Virus record (IMG/VR): IMGVR_UViG_3300034072_001272
Span: 1-45,145 of that record
Length of the DNA: 45,145 bases
Source of the DNA: a virus
Strand: one strand, 5' to 3'
The notes below the pieces were generated by a model. That model had not been told where the DNA came from, made no database searches, and saw only the letters and a program-made list of their open reading frames with translations. The translations under genes and the position numbers were made by a program. Each line of letters opens with the position of its first letter. The first letter of the stretch is position 1. Shown here piece by piece: positions 37,354 to 45,145 of the stretch.

Positions 37354-39300
37354 TCAGGCAGTCGCCATGCGGTAGACGCCCTTCGACTCGCCCTTGGCGA
37401 CGCCGAAGTCGAAGAACCCTCGCATCTGGATGGCCAGCTTCGAGAAGTCCGCGTCCGCACTCTCCACCGTCGGCTGCTTGATGCCGTCGAGGAAAGCCAC
37501 GACCATCGCCGGGAGGTCGCGGGGGTCGGCCCCGAGCCACCAGGTCGTCGCGCTCGTCAGGTAAGACGAGACCACGAGCTGATACCGGCCCGCGAACGGG
37601 TTGCGGTTGCCCTCGGTCACGTCCTTGCCCGTGATGAGCAGGTCGCTGCCCATGATCTTGGCGGCCTTGATCTCGAGCTCCGGAGGCAGGACGAGCAGCT
37701 TCGGCATGATGCCGAGCGGCTGGTTGTCCGGCCCCTTGAGCTTCCGCCAGTCCGTGACGGCCAGCTCGAGCGACGTCAACGAGAAAGCGTTGTCGGCGTG
37801 GGCCGTACGCTTCGCGTAGTAGGTCGCGTTGTTCGCCTGGTACTCCGTCCAGAACTCGGTGTTGAGCTTGAGCCCAGCACCGCGGCCGAGGTGGCGAGGA
37901 ATGTCGGACAACGCGTCCAGGTCATCGTTGATGATGTCCTGGCGAGTGATGCTCGACAGCCGACCGTAGGTCTTCGCCTTCACGGTCCGCTTCTCGTCGC
38001 CAACGTCAGCCGACGCCAGCTCCCCGTCGTTCCCGACTTCCTCGTACTCGAAGCCGCCGACCACGCGAACGCCGGTGACTTCCTTGAAGTCGCTGACGTT
38101 TCGCTCGCGGGCGATGGCGTTCCAGCCCGGCTCGACCGAGAAGAACCCGTCGAGGAGGTGCTTGCCGTACACACCACTCAGCACGTCGCTGATGTCGTGC
38201 GTCGCGGAGCCCTGGATGTAGGCAAACCGCAGCACCTCTCGGAGGTTTTCCTTCCGAACGCGGCTGCTGCCGGTGTACCCGTTGGCCCGGGCCGCCTGGA
38301 CGAGGCACTCCTGAAGGCCGAAGCCTTCGCGGTTCATCTTGGCAGCCGCCTCGAGCGTGCGCTCGCTGAACTGCTTCTCGATGTTCCGCAGCCCGCCCCG
38401 GAGGCACAAAGCCGCCTGGACAGTGTCGCCGTCGGACTGGTCGTCGCCGCGGACGATGCCGGCAGGAGCCTGACCAGGAGCGTCAGGGCGACCGCCCCGA
38501 ATCTTCCCGAGCACCTCCTTCCGCACCTCGGCGATGACCTCGGCCTTCACCTCATCGCGGAGGCTGGCACGGAGCTGGGCGATGGCCTCAGCCGACACCG
38601 AGCCTTCCTCGACGAGCGAGGCGCCGTCACCACCGGTCTTGGCGTTGACGCCAGGAAGGATGGAATCTTTCCCCGCGGCGACCTTCGCCGGGGCTTCCGC
38701 CGAGACATCAGTCTCGTCGGGCGTCTGGTTGGCGTTCTTCGCCATCGGGTCATCTCCATTCGCTTCCGCAGCGATCGCGGCCGACGTCTTGCTGTCGGCA
38801 CCAAACAAAACAATCGAGACCTCGCGGAGCGTGGACGCACGCACCACGTCGACCGGGCCTTCGAAGGTCCGGCCGTTGACTTTGACCTTGGCTCCCTGCT
38901 CGACACGCTCGATGCGATTCACATCCGCACCGATCGACGCCTGGAACTTCCACCCGCGGCGAGCGAGGCGGAGAGCCTTCTCGACTTCCTCGCCTTCACC
39001 GATCACATCGCCGGCGACCACGAGTACCTTGCCGTCGTTCTTGACCTCGCTCGCCTGGCCGACGGCGTGATCCATGTCGTATTGGTGGCCGAGCATCACG
39101 GCGATGAGGTCGCTCGTGTCCATGCCGGCGAGATCCACGACGAGCGGCACACGGCTCCACCACTGGCGGATCGAGGCCCCCGTGTAGCCGACGAGCGAGA
39201 AACGAGCGTTGCCGTCCGGCTGACCGTCGGCACGGATCTCTGGCGAGGAAATCGTGGCCTCGCCGATGATCCGAAGATTGCGTTCGCGATGTGCAGGCAT
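37354..39300 (-). CDS. Prohead protease-major capsid protein fusion
   Basis: 648 residues. Residues about 1-180 are an HK97/U35-type prohead protease: GHQYD (His) about 72, RRGWKFQASIGADV (Ser) about 118, VDVVRASTLREVSIVLFGAD about 155. A scaffold-like acidic linker (about 190-300) follows. Then comes the capsid domain: FEYEEVGNDGELASADVGDE, GRLSSITRQDIINDDLDALS, LLITGKDVTEGNRNPFAGRY, WWLGADP. Such fusions are known in Mu-like and some lambda-like phages. Self-cleavage would release the two parts. Confidence 0.88.
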   Translation of the reverse strand: MPAHRERNLRIIGEATISSPEIRADGQPDGNARFSLVGYTGASIRQWWSRVPLVVDLAGMDTSDLIAVMLGHQYDMDHAVGQASEVKNDGKVLVVAGDVIGEGEEVEKALRLARRGWKFQASIGADVNRIERVEQGAKVKVNGRTFEGPVDVVRASTLREVSIVLFGADSKTSAAIAAEANGDDPMAKNANQTPDETDVSAEAPAKVAAGKDSILPGVNAKTGGDGASLVEEGSVSAEAIAQLRASLRDEVKAEVIAEVRKEVLGKIRGGRPDAPGQAPAGIVRGDDQSDGDTVQAALCLRGGLRNIEKQFSERTLEAAAKMNREGFGLQECLVQAARANGYTGSSRVRKENLREVLRFAYIQGSATHDISDVLSGVYGKHLLDGFFSVEPGWNAIARERNVSDFKEVTGVRVVGGFEYEEVGNDGELASADVGDEKRTVKAKTYGRLSSITRQDIINDDLDALSDIPRHLGRGAGLKLNTEFWTEYQANNATYYAKRTAHADNAFSLTSLELAVTDWRKLKGPDNQPLGIMPKLLVLPPELEIKAAKIMGSDLLITGKDVTEGNRNPFAGRYQLVVSSYLTSATTWWLGADPRDLPAMVVAFLDGIKQPTVESADADFSKLAIQMRGFFDFGVAKGESKGVYRMATA

Positions 39301-39305
39301 TCGGT

Positions 39306-40862
39306 TCAGGCCGCAGCCTCCTCCAGTTCCTCGGCGTCCTCGTCTTCCTCCTGGTCCTCGTCGTCCTCAGACGACGCAGCCGGCTGGAGGTCGGCCATCG
39401 TGAGGCCGCGCTTCTTCATGAACTCGATCTCGACGGCCCGCTGCTCGAGCTCCTCGCGCCAGTCCATGCCGCGAGCTGCGTAGAGCCGGGCGAGCGTGGT
39501 CGCATGGCTGGAAAGCCGGATGTGCTCCGCCTCGGCTTCCTTCTTGGGATCGATGTGGCCGAATTCATCCCAGGCCCACGACCAGTTCCACTGATCGAAC
39601 GGCGGCAGGCCGTCCGGAATGAACCCGTCGATGAACATCGCCTCTTCGAGCCACCGCGAGAGGGCGGGGTCGAGAACGATCCGCTCGGCCACACTCCGCT
39701 CGGTGTCGAGGTGCTTGCGATAGACGAGGTAGTCGCCTCGCATCGTGGAGTAGTTCGCCCCAGTCGCGTCCATCGCGGCGACGATGTAGGGCATGTTGCA
39801 TGCCCGGGCCGCTTGCGTGAGGAGCCGGCGTTCGAACTCCGCGTAGGTTTTCGTGGGGTGCTCGGCCTTGAGCTGCGTCGCGTCCCAGCCATCGGGGAGG
39901 GCGGTGATCATGCCGCGAACGAGCGGCATCGTCTCGAATGGAGGAATGCCGTCGCCCTCTTCCGCAGACCTCTGGGACGGCGGGAGGTTCGACTTCATGA
40001 TCGCGGCGAACAGCGCGGCCACTTCCGCGGCCGTGACCGTTGCCAGAGTGAACCGACGAAGCAGGGCGAACAGCTCGAGGGCCGGGATGATCTGCCCGAC
40101 GCCGCGGTGCTGGCCGGGCCTGGTCAGGTGCGGCCAATGCACGACGTCCTCAGCCGGCACCCACCGGCCGCCGGTGACCGCCGCTCGCCACGTGCCAGCC
40201 CCCGGATGGTCGTGGAGGATGTGGTACTCGACGACGTTCCCGTAGACGTCGAACTTCAAGCCGTCGACGGAGCCGGTGTCGAGCCGCATGCTCGGATCGG
40301 CGACCTGGTCGCTTTCGATCGGCCGAAGGTCGAGCTGCACACCGCGGAGGCGAGGGTTCGTGAACCAGATGGCGAACGGGTCGCCGTCTGTGACACGAGC
40401 CGACCGCATGATCCGCAGCTTTTCTGCGAGATCGACGGCGACCGTCCAGTCGTAGAACCGACGCTCGACGGCCTGAACCGCTTCGAGGCGGGCACCAGGA
40501 ATATCGAGACGGAGGCGAGCACCCTTACCGACCAGGTCGGTCGCAAGCGTCTCCGCAATTCCGGCCACAAACGGGTTGTTTTGGGCCTCGTAGCGAGCCC
40601 TTGCACGGAGCTTTCGGCGGACAGCCGGCGAGAGTGCGGCGTCTGCCGAAAGGTAATCGGCCATCGACCAATGGCGAGTATTGAGATCGGTGTCCTGGGC
40701 CGCGTCGTACCGAGCGCGGACCATCGTCCGGATGGTCTCCTTCTGGCTGGCGATCGTCTGCCTCGCCTTCACGAGCGGGCTGTTCCGCTTCGCCGGTGCG
40801 GCCTGCTTTCGGCCGCTCGATCGCGCCCTGGTGACCGTTCCCTTGAGTGCTCGCTTCGCCAT
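39306..40862 (-). CDS. Lambda gpB-type portal protein
   Basis: 518 residues from the ATG at 40862 in an overlap with the connector stop. NTRHWSMADYLSADAALSPA, RRKLRARARYEAQNNPFVAG, VTDGDPFAIWFTNP, HWPHLTRPGQHRGVGQIIPA, MDATGANYSTMRGDYL and the WSWAWDEFGHIDPKKEA segment all fit lambda portals. The C-terminal tail is almost purely acidic (DDEDQEEDEDAEELEEAA). Confidence 0.92.
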   Translation of the reverse strand: MAKRALKGTVTRARSSGRKQAAPAKRNSPLVKARQTIASQKETIRTMVRARYDAAQDTDLNTRHWSMADYLSADAALSPAVRRKLRARARYEAQNNPFVAGIAETLATDLVGKGARLRLDIPGARLEAVQAVERRFYDWTVAVDLAEKLRIMRSARVTDGDPFAIWFTNPRLRGVQLDLRPIESDQVADPSMRLDTGSVDGLKFDVYGNVVEYHILHDHPGAGTWRAAVTGGRWVPAEDVVHWPHLTRPGQHRGVGQIIPALELFALLRRFTLATVTAAEVAALFAAIMKSNLPPSQRSAEEGDGIPPFETMPLVRGMITALPDGWDATQLKAEHPTKTYAEFERRLLTQAARACNMPYIVAAMDATGANYSTMRGDYLVYRKHLDTERSVAERIVLDPALSRWLEEAMFIDGFIPDGLPPFDQWNWSWAWDEFGHIDPKKEAEAEHIRLSSHATTLARLYAARGMDWREELEQRAVEIEFMKKRGLTMADLQPAASSEDDEDQEEDEDAEELEEAAA

Positions 40863-41074
40863 CAGCCGCAGCCTCCAGGAGGCTGGGCCTGTGCATGTCG
40901 CAGGCAACCAAAGGGAGATCCGGAGGTCGCGTTCTGCCGCTGCAGGAACTTGGCGGCCTCAACGGTTTCCTCGAGGTCGTGGTGTTCGACCTCGCCAGCT
41001 TCCGTCCGAGCGCGTTTCGGCTTGGTCAGGCCAGCAGCCACGGCGTCGATGATTTCGTCGTTGTCGGCCGACAC
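40862..41074 (-). CDS. Small head-tail connector-like protein (gpW position)
   Basis: 70 residues. DEIIDAVAAGLTKPKRARTE, AGEVEHHDLEETVEAAKFLQ, RQNATSG; helical with a beta hint. In lambda-type gene order, a protein of this size between terminase and portal is gpW. A TACACTG element lies 42 bases upstream. Confidence 0.6.
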   Translation of the reverse strand: MSADNDEIIDAVAAGLTKPKRARTEAGEVEHHDLEETVEAAKFLQRQNATSGSPFGCLRHAQAQPPGGCG

Positions 41075-41112
41075 TGAAGCGCTCCAAATGGACGTTCGTC
41101 CACGTGTGTAGA

Positions 41113-41154
41113 TTCAGTGTACTGCCGTCCAGGCGCGTCTCTTCGCGTCGAACG
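41113..41154. repeat. 42-bp repeat, copy 2
   Basis: 38 of 42 bases match 23409-23450 in the same orientation. It lies in the 81-base gap between the terminase stop and the connector gene. The half nearer the terminase matches what is the 3' end of the dNMP kinase coding sequence in the other copy, so this copy probably derives from a kinase-gene end. Confidence 0.75.
41116..41121 (-). promoter_or_regulatory. TACACTG late -10-like element 4
   Basis: Minus-strand TACACT followed by G inside repeat copy 2, about 42 bases before the connector gene. No convincing -35. Confidence 0.45.
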
Positions 41155-41155
41155 A

Positions 41156-43327
41156 TCACATGCCTTGCCGCGCCATGAGCTCCGCGCGCCGCGCCGCGAG
41201 GGCCTCTCTCGTGTACACGCGCCGCTTGCGCATCGGAGCACCCTCCGTTCCGACGTCAGAGATACCGACGAACGAAGCCGCCACTGCCGCGCCGGTGAGA
41301 CAGTCGAGCCAGTCGTCTTCGCGACCAGGAAGCAGTGCCCAATACGTCATCACCTTGTCCTTGCCCTTGCGTTCCTCGGGCATGCTGCTGGTGAGGTGAT
41401 CCGTCAGCAGGTCATGCGTGCCCTTCGGGAGCGTCAGGACGCGAGGATCTCCCTTCGGGAGTTTCAGCCGGCTGATGACGAAAGACTTCCAGAGGTTGGA
41501 GTCGTAGACGACGTGCTGCTGCTTCTTGATCGTCTCGGTCATCCAGTCCGAACCGACTCGCTCGCTCCCCTTCGCGTCGCGCTCGCCAATGAGCTTCATG
41601 CCGGGGCCGATGTAGCGACCGTGCGTCGGCAGGATTCGTGGGCCGAACTTGTTCCGCCGGCAGAAATCACGCACCGTTCCTCGCTGCTGGGCCCAGTTGG
41701 CGTCGATGAAGAGCTGCCGGACCTGCAGGACTCCGTCCTCGTCTTCCCGGCCGAACTCGCGATTGAGGAGCTGATCGGTCAGTGCCTCGAGGCCGGCCAG
41801 GATCGCGGCCGAGTCCTGTGCCTGCTTGGATGCCTTTTGCAGCGTTTCTTTCAGGTCACGCTTCGTGAAATACGACCGGGCCTGGTCGGGATAGACCCCG
41901 TAGTCAACGAAGTGCCCGCGGAACTTGTCGCCCCAGGCGAGGACCGCCCAATACAGCACGTTCTGCTGGACGTCGACGAACGACGTGAGGGTGTGCATGC
42001 CGGCCGGCACGATCGACTGATCGACCGTCTTGAGCACCTTGTCCGTCACGTGCTCTGGCTTCAATGCGTCGGTCGCGGCCTTATCCTCGATCGGCTCGTT
42101 CTGGTACTCGGCGAAGAACGCAGCCTCGCCTCGATCGATCCGGAGGTTCCATGCGTGCTGGATCGCGCTCAGCTCGTCGTCGGCCTTTCGTGCGGGCCAG
42201 GCCACCCGTGATCCGGCGTCCATCGCCACCTGGTTCTCGGCGTAGAACTGGTTCGCCCTGGCAACGCCCTGGCCGGCTCGCTGTCCGCCACGCCTCAGCT
42301 CCGCGTACTGTTCCCACAGTGCGGTCGCGGTGGGCCACTCGTAGACGAGCTTCATGCGGCGCCCCTGCCATCCAGGGTGCCGGTTGCGGTCGAGGAGACG
42401 ATCGGCGAGGTCGTCCTTCGCGATGCACGTCACGGTGGCGAGCGCGGCGACCTTTCGGCCCGGGCCACCAAGGCCGAGGATCGCTCCTTGGATCACGGCT
42501 TCGCGGTCCGTGACCTGCTTCGGGCTCCTCGCGCTCTCGTCGGTCTGCGGGTCGTCGATCAGCACCAGGCCGGGGCGAACCTTGCGGCCGTCGGATGCTC
42601 GCTTCGCCGTCATGCCGCGGATGCGGCCGGTGATCCCCGCGACGCGAATGATGCCGCCCGAGGCCGGCGAGCCTGGGATGCTCGGGAACTGAACCTCGTT
42701 TTCCTTCCACTTGATGTGGGTGCTCTTGCCCTTGTAGGTCTGCCCCTTGGACCGTTGGTGGATCCGGTCGAGAGCGACGATCGGGAAAACCGCTCCCGGG
42801 AAATCCGCCAGGATCAGCTCGTTCGTCTCGGCCTCAACCTTGATGCTTTCGAGCATCGTGAGGGCGTGCCCCTCGTCGCTTCCGACGATCGCCACGAACT
42901 CCTGGTGGCCGAAGAGCAGTGCCCACAACGCGGCCGCCTCGACGAGCGACGTCTTGCCGGATCCGCGAGGCATCGCGAAGGCGAGCCGCTCGCCGTTGAT
43001 GACTGCGGCCTCCACTGCCGCGATGATCTCGAGGTGGTCCTCTGACCACGTGAGCGTGAACGTGTTCGACAGGTACGTTTCACAGAACGCACGGAAGGAG
43101 TCGAGGCAGGCCTCCATCCTCGCGAGGTCCTGGATCGGCGGCAGCTCGCCGATGTCACGCGTCGCCTCCGATTGCTCTCGCGACCGTGCGGCCTGCCTGT
43201 CACGATGCGATTCGTAGGCCGAGCGAGGAGCGCCGGTGCGACGTTCGAGCTCCGCGATGGCCCGCAGTTGTGCGCGGGCTTTTTTCTTGGCCTCGGCGAG
43301 CTTCTCGTGCGTGGCCGTTGGCGCCAT
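41156..43327 (-). CDS. terL: Large terminase (DNA packaging ATPase-nuclease)
   Basis: 723 residues. Walker A AMPRGSGKTS (about 118-127), Walker B LVLIDDP (D258, D259), coupling motif region AALATVTCIA, and a C-terminal RNase-H-like nuclease (TSFVDVQQNVLYWAVLAWGD; VRQLFIDANWAQQRGTVRDF; DCLTGAAVAASF). It pumps DNA through the portal and cuts it. No adjacent small subunit was recognised. Its ATPase half has a Lys-less paralogue at 5179-5979. Confidence 0.92.
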   Translation of the reverse strand: MAPTATHEKLAEAKKKARAQLRAIAELERRTGAPRSAYESHRDRQAARSREQSEATRDIGELPPIQDLARMEACLDSFRAFCETYLSNTFTLTWSEDHLEIIAAVEAAVINGERLAFAMPRGSGKTSLVEAAALWALLFGHQEFVAIVGSDEGHALTMLESIKVEAETNELILADFPGAVFPIVALDRIHQRSKGQTYKGKSTHIKWKENEVQFPSIPGSPASGGIIRVAGITGRIRGMTAKRASDGRKVRPGLVLIDDPQTDESARSPKQVTDREAVIQGAILGLGGPGRKVAALATVTCIAKDDLADRLLDRNRHPGWQGRRMKLVYEWPTATALWEQYAELRRGGQRAGQGVARANQFYAENQVAMDAGSRVAWPARKADDELSAIQHAWNLRIDRGEAAFFAEYQNEPIEDKAATDALKPEHVTDKVLKTVDQSIVPAGMHTLTSFVDVQQNVLYWAVLAWGDKFRGHFVDYGVYPDQARSYFTKRDLKETLQKASKQAQDSAAILAGLEALTDQLLNREFGREDEDGVLQVRQLFIDANWAQQRGTVRDFCRRNKFGPRILPTHGRYIGPGMKLIGERDAKGSERVGSDWMTETIKKQQHVVYDSNLWKSFVISRLKLPKGDPRVLTLPKGTHDLLTDHLTSSMPEERKGKDKVMTYWALLPGREDDWLDCLTGAAVAASFVGISDVGTEGAPMRKRRVYTREALAARRAELMARQGM

Positions 43328-43416
43328 TTACAACGCCACGACGGGCCCTCCGGCTCCGGAATACCGCACATTCCGCGGGCATTTCGGCCCAGAAAAAAAG
43401 CCCCCCGCGAGACTTG

Positions 43417-43433
43417 CTATCGGCACACGATAG
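43417..43433. promoter_or_regulatory. Inverted repeat CTATCG-GCACA-CGATAG
   Basis: A perfect 6-bp inverted repeat 51 bases before the 107-residue gene. The 21 bases from 43417 match the 21 from 13441 (the promoter of the 62-residue gene) at 16 positions, so the two distant promoters may share a regulator. Confidence 0.45.
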
Positions 43434-43483
43434 GGCAATGTACGGGTGTCCATGCACGACACCCAAAGCAAAGGAGAACGACG

Positions 43484-43807
43484 ATGAAACTTGCGAACGC
43501 CCGAATCGAGAAGCTTGCCGAGTCCAAGCGGGCCTACACGGTCCGCGAACTGATCGAGGAGCTCGAGGGCCACGACCCTGACGCCCTGGTGGTCTTCTCG
43601 GTGAACTACGGGGACATCTGCAACACGATGCAGGCCCTTCCGATCGAGAGCGTTGACGAGCTCGACCAGTGCGAGGTGATCGCCGAATCGGCTTACAGCC
43701 AAAGCGGCATGAGCATCGAGAACGCCTTCGAGCGAGGCGGCTTCGATGAGGACGATGAAGAGGTCGATGTGCCCCACCCCGATTGCGGCGTGGTGGTTCT
43801 CCGGTGA
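43484..43807 (+). CDS. Acidic hypothetical protein
   Basis: 107 residues; AAAGGAG at ideal spacing before the ATG. An N-terminal helix (KLANARIEKLAESKRAYTVR), ELIEELEGHDPDALVVFSVN (a motif seen in small phage proteins), then an acidic C-terminus with DEDDEEVDVPHPDCGVVVL. The only plus-strand gene in the right arm, isolated between two leftward genes and with its own control region. Not recognised; isolated plus-strand genes of this kind are often cargo or anti-host genes (inference). Confidence 0.65.
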   Translation: MKLANARIEKLAESKRAYTVRELIEELEGHDPDALVVFSVNYGDICNTMQALPIESVDELDQCEVIAESAYSQSGMSIENAFERGGFDEDDEEVDVPHPDCGVVVLR

Positions 43808-43830
43808 TCGGCAGGGTGGAACCTTCGCGA

Positions 43831-45081
43831 TCACTGATGCCCAGCTCCGGAGGCTTCAAGGATGGCCCCGGATGCTGGGCTGGCCTCTGATAGGTAGGCC
43901 GTCTTTCCTGTGAGTTGTTCCCACCTGCGGACGATCACGTCGCAGTACCGCGGGTCGAGCTCCAGCCCGCAGCACCGCCGGCCGAGCTGTTCCGCGGCGA
44001 TGAGCGTGGTGCCGCTGCCCAGGAAGCTGTCGAACACCAGCCCGCCCGGGCGACTGCTGTTGCCGATCAGGTAGGCGATTAGCGCCACCGGCTTCATCGT
44101 GGGGTGGTCGGCGTTGGATGTCGGCCGGTCGAACTCGAGCACCGTGGTCTGCGAGCGGTCCGAATACCACTCGTGGGCGGCCCCATCCTTCCACCCGTAG
44201 AGGCATGGCTCGTGCTTCCACTGGTAATCCTGCCGTCCGAGCACCAGGGCGTTCTTCTTCCAGATCAGGCACTGCCGCACCCGCTGGCCGCAGTCTTTGA
44301 CGGCGCCGCGGAAGTTGAGGCCCTCGCTGTCGGCGTGCCAGATGTAGAACGCACCTCCCGGCTTGAGGGCTGCGAACGCCTGCTCGTAGGCCGCGCGGAG
44401 GAACGCACGGAAATCGGCGTCCGGCATGCTGTCGTTCGCGATCGTGAGGGCCTCGTCGGTCCCGCCCACGTAGGCGACGTTGTACGGAGGGTCGGTCAGC
44501 CAGATGTCGGCCAGCTCGACGTCCATCACGCGCTCGACGTCTTCGGCTCGCGTCGAGTCGCCGCAAAGCAACCGATGCTCGCCGAGGATCCACAGGTCGC
44601 CCGGCTTCGTGACCGGGTCCGCCGGCGGCTCCGGCACGTCGTCCTCGACGATCCCGGTCGGCTCGCCCTGGTAGAGGCCGGCCGCTGCCGCCACATCCGC
44701 GAGCATCTGCTGGACCGCCTCGCTCCCGGTGTCGAGATCACGCAGGATGGCATCGAGCTTCACCGCGTCCGCCTCCGCCATCGCCGAGAGCGGGTCGAGC
44801 GTCGCGAGGATCTTGTCGGCCTCGGCCTGGTTCACGTCGAGCACCAGGACCGGCACCGGCTTGTCGCCGAGGGTCTCCACGCGGAGGTGACCGTCGATCA
44901 GCTCGAGCGTGCCGTCGTCGAGCTCCCGGGCCAGGACCGCGTCAGCGATGCCCACCTCGGCGAACACGCCGCGGAGCGCGTCGGCCTGGGCCTGCGGATG
45001 GGTCCGCCAATTCCTCGGGTTTGGGCGAAGATCGGAGGCCGGAACGCGGCGAAGCTCTCGGATTCGGTCCCTGATAAGCAT
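43831..45081 (-). CDS. ParB-DNA methyltransferase fusion (beta-class N-methyltransferase)
   Basis: 416 residues. Residues about 1-95 are a ParB N-domain (LRPNPRNWRTHPQAQADALR; LIDGHLRVETLGDKPVPVLV). The methyltransferase domain follows: catalytic motif TDPPYNV (about 196-202), then WKHEPCLYGWKDGAAHEW, HPTMKPVALIAYLIGNSS and the S-adenosylmethionine motif DSFLGSGTTLIAAEQLG near 345. The order catalytic-then-AdoMet marks the beta class. It adds a methyl group to adenine-N6 or cytosine-N4. No partner nuclease, so it probably protects phage DNA or marks a packaging/partition site. No clear ribosome-binding site precedes the ATG. Confidence 0.88.
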   Translation of the reverse strand: MLIRDRIRELRRVPASDLRPNPRNWRTHPQAQADALRGVFAEVGIADAVLARELDDGTLELIDGHLRVETLGDKPVPVLVLDVNQAEADKILATLDPLSAMAEADAVKLDAILRDLDTGSEAVQQMLADVAAAAGLYQGEPTGIVEDDVPEPPADPVTKPGDLWILGEHRLLCGDSTRAEDVERVMDVELADIWLTDPPYNVAYVGGTDEALTIANDSMPDADFRAFLRAAYEQAFAALKPGGAFYIWHADSEGLNFRGAVKDCGQRVRQCLIWKKNALVLGRQDYQWKHEPCLYGWKDGAAHEWYSDRSQTTVLEFDRPTSNADHPTMKPVALIAYLIGNSSRPGGLVFDSFLGSGTTLIAAEQLGRRCCGLELDPRYCDVIVRRWEQLTGKTAYLSEASPASGAILEASGAGHQ

Positions 45082-45145
45082 GGGGCTTTGGGGGGCTTCT
45101 GGGGGTAGAGGGCCGCGCGAAAGAAAGTCAGTCGATACCTGCAGA

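Noticed and set aside
37297-41111. Very long plus-strand open frames opposite the capsid and portal genes
   Set aside because: They are antisense shadows of high-GC coding sequence; the minus-strand frames carry clear capsid protease, capsid and portal motifs.
43358-43412. Possible bidirectional terminator or second promoter near CCGGAAT...ATTCCGC and the A7 run
   Set aside because: The inverted repeat is short and not adjacent to the A/T run on either strand; could not be supported.
41075-43830. Small terminase subunit
   Set aside because: No HTH protein of 100-180 residues lies beside the large terminase; the 107-residue plus-strand gene is acidic without HTH. I could not identify one.
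1-45145. CRISPR arrays, insertion sequences, ribosomal RNA
   Set aside because: No regularly spaced repeats, transposase motifs or rRNA-like stretches were seen on either strand.

Overview
The window looks like an essentially complete genome of a temperate siphovirus (long non-contractile tail) with a high-GC host. It carries a lambda-type portal, a large terminase, a protease-capsid fusion, a tape-measure gene, a RecT recombinase, a PrimPol-type primase, tyrosine integrases and a lysogeny-type repressor. No host housekeeping gene is visible. The strand layout would be continuous if the two ends were joined: a leftward early operon (about 9.24 kb down to 0.18 kb) would run straight into a leftward late operon (45.08 kb down to about 18 kb). 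A rightward lysogeny/replication block (9.47-17.1 kb) lies between them. Circularity is an inference. The host is probably a Gram-negative-type bacterium (a lipobox lipoprotein, several exported proteins); a planctomycete would fit the gene mix, but the sequence alone does not prove it.

Region by region: (1) 1-180: tandem palindromes between the early and late blocks. (2) 180-9241, minus strand: early operon with nearly every stop overlapping the next start (ATGA, GTGA or TTGA). It holds a LexA-like DNA-binding domain, a helicase-loader-like protein, a DUF1376 protein, two ParB-fold proteins, an ASCH-like protein, a terminase-like ATPase that has lost its Walker A lysine, RecT, a winged-helix protein and a phage CsrA. 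(3) 9242-11605: immunity region with divergent promoters, three related operator sites, an unknown 538-residue protein, an XRE-family repressor, and a tRNA-Arg 3'-half that is the likely attP. (4) 11606-17121, plus strand: two paralogous tyrosine integrases about 3.5 kb apart, flanking a membrane protein, an excisionase-like protein, a zincin and PrimPol. A dense set of inverted repeats inside the PrimPol gene could be the replication origin. (5) 17146-18193: small genes on both strands. (6) 18190-23391, minus strand: metallophosphoesterase, zincin, and an envelope-directed cassette. The cassette holds a coiled-coil lipoprotein, a TMEM189/CarF-type desaturase, a one-helix peptide, a membrane-anchored thioredoxin, an exported papain-like peptidase and a holin-like protein. 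(7) 23425-43327, minus strand: dNMP kinase fusion, tail tip genes, tape measure, a G/GT tail chaperone pair with a readable -1 frameshift, three tube-like proteins, neck proteins, a polyglycine-tipped tail fibre, a decoration protein, the protease-capsid fusion, portal, connector and terminase. (8) 43484-45081: one small plus-strand gene with its own palindromic promoter region, then a ParB-DNA methyltransferase fusion.

How it works together: the repressor probably acts on operators at 9359-9414 and near its own gene to hold the early leftward promoter shut. On induction, the early operon and PrimPol replicate the genome using the host helicase and polymerase (no phage polymerase or helicase is seen), and RecT anneals DNA. 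The late operon builds the virion. The 20.4-23.2 kb cassette acts on the cell envelope, for lysis or membrane remodelling. The parts I find most novel are the Lys-less terminase-like ATPase, the histidine-rich lipid-desaturase homologue inside an exported redox/protease cassette, the three-operator immunity region, and the paired integrases.
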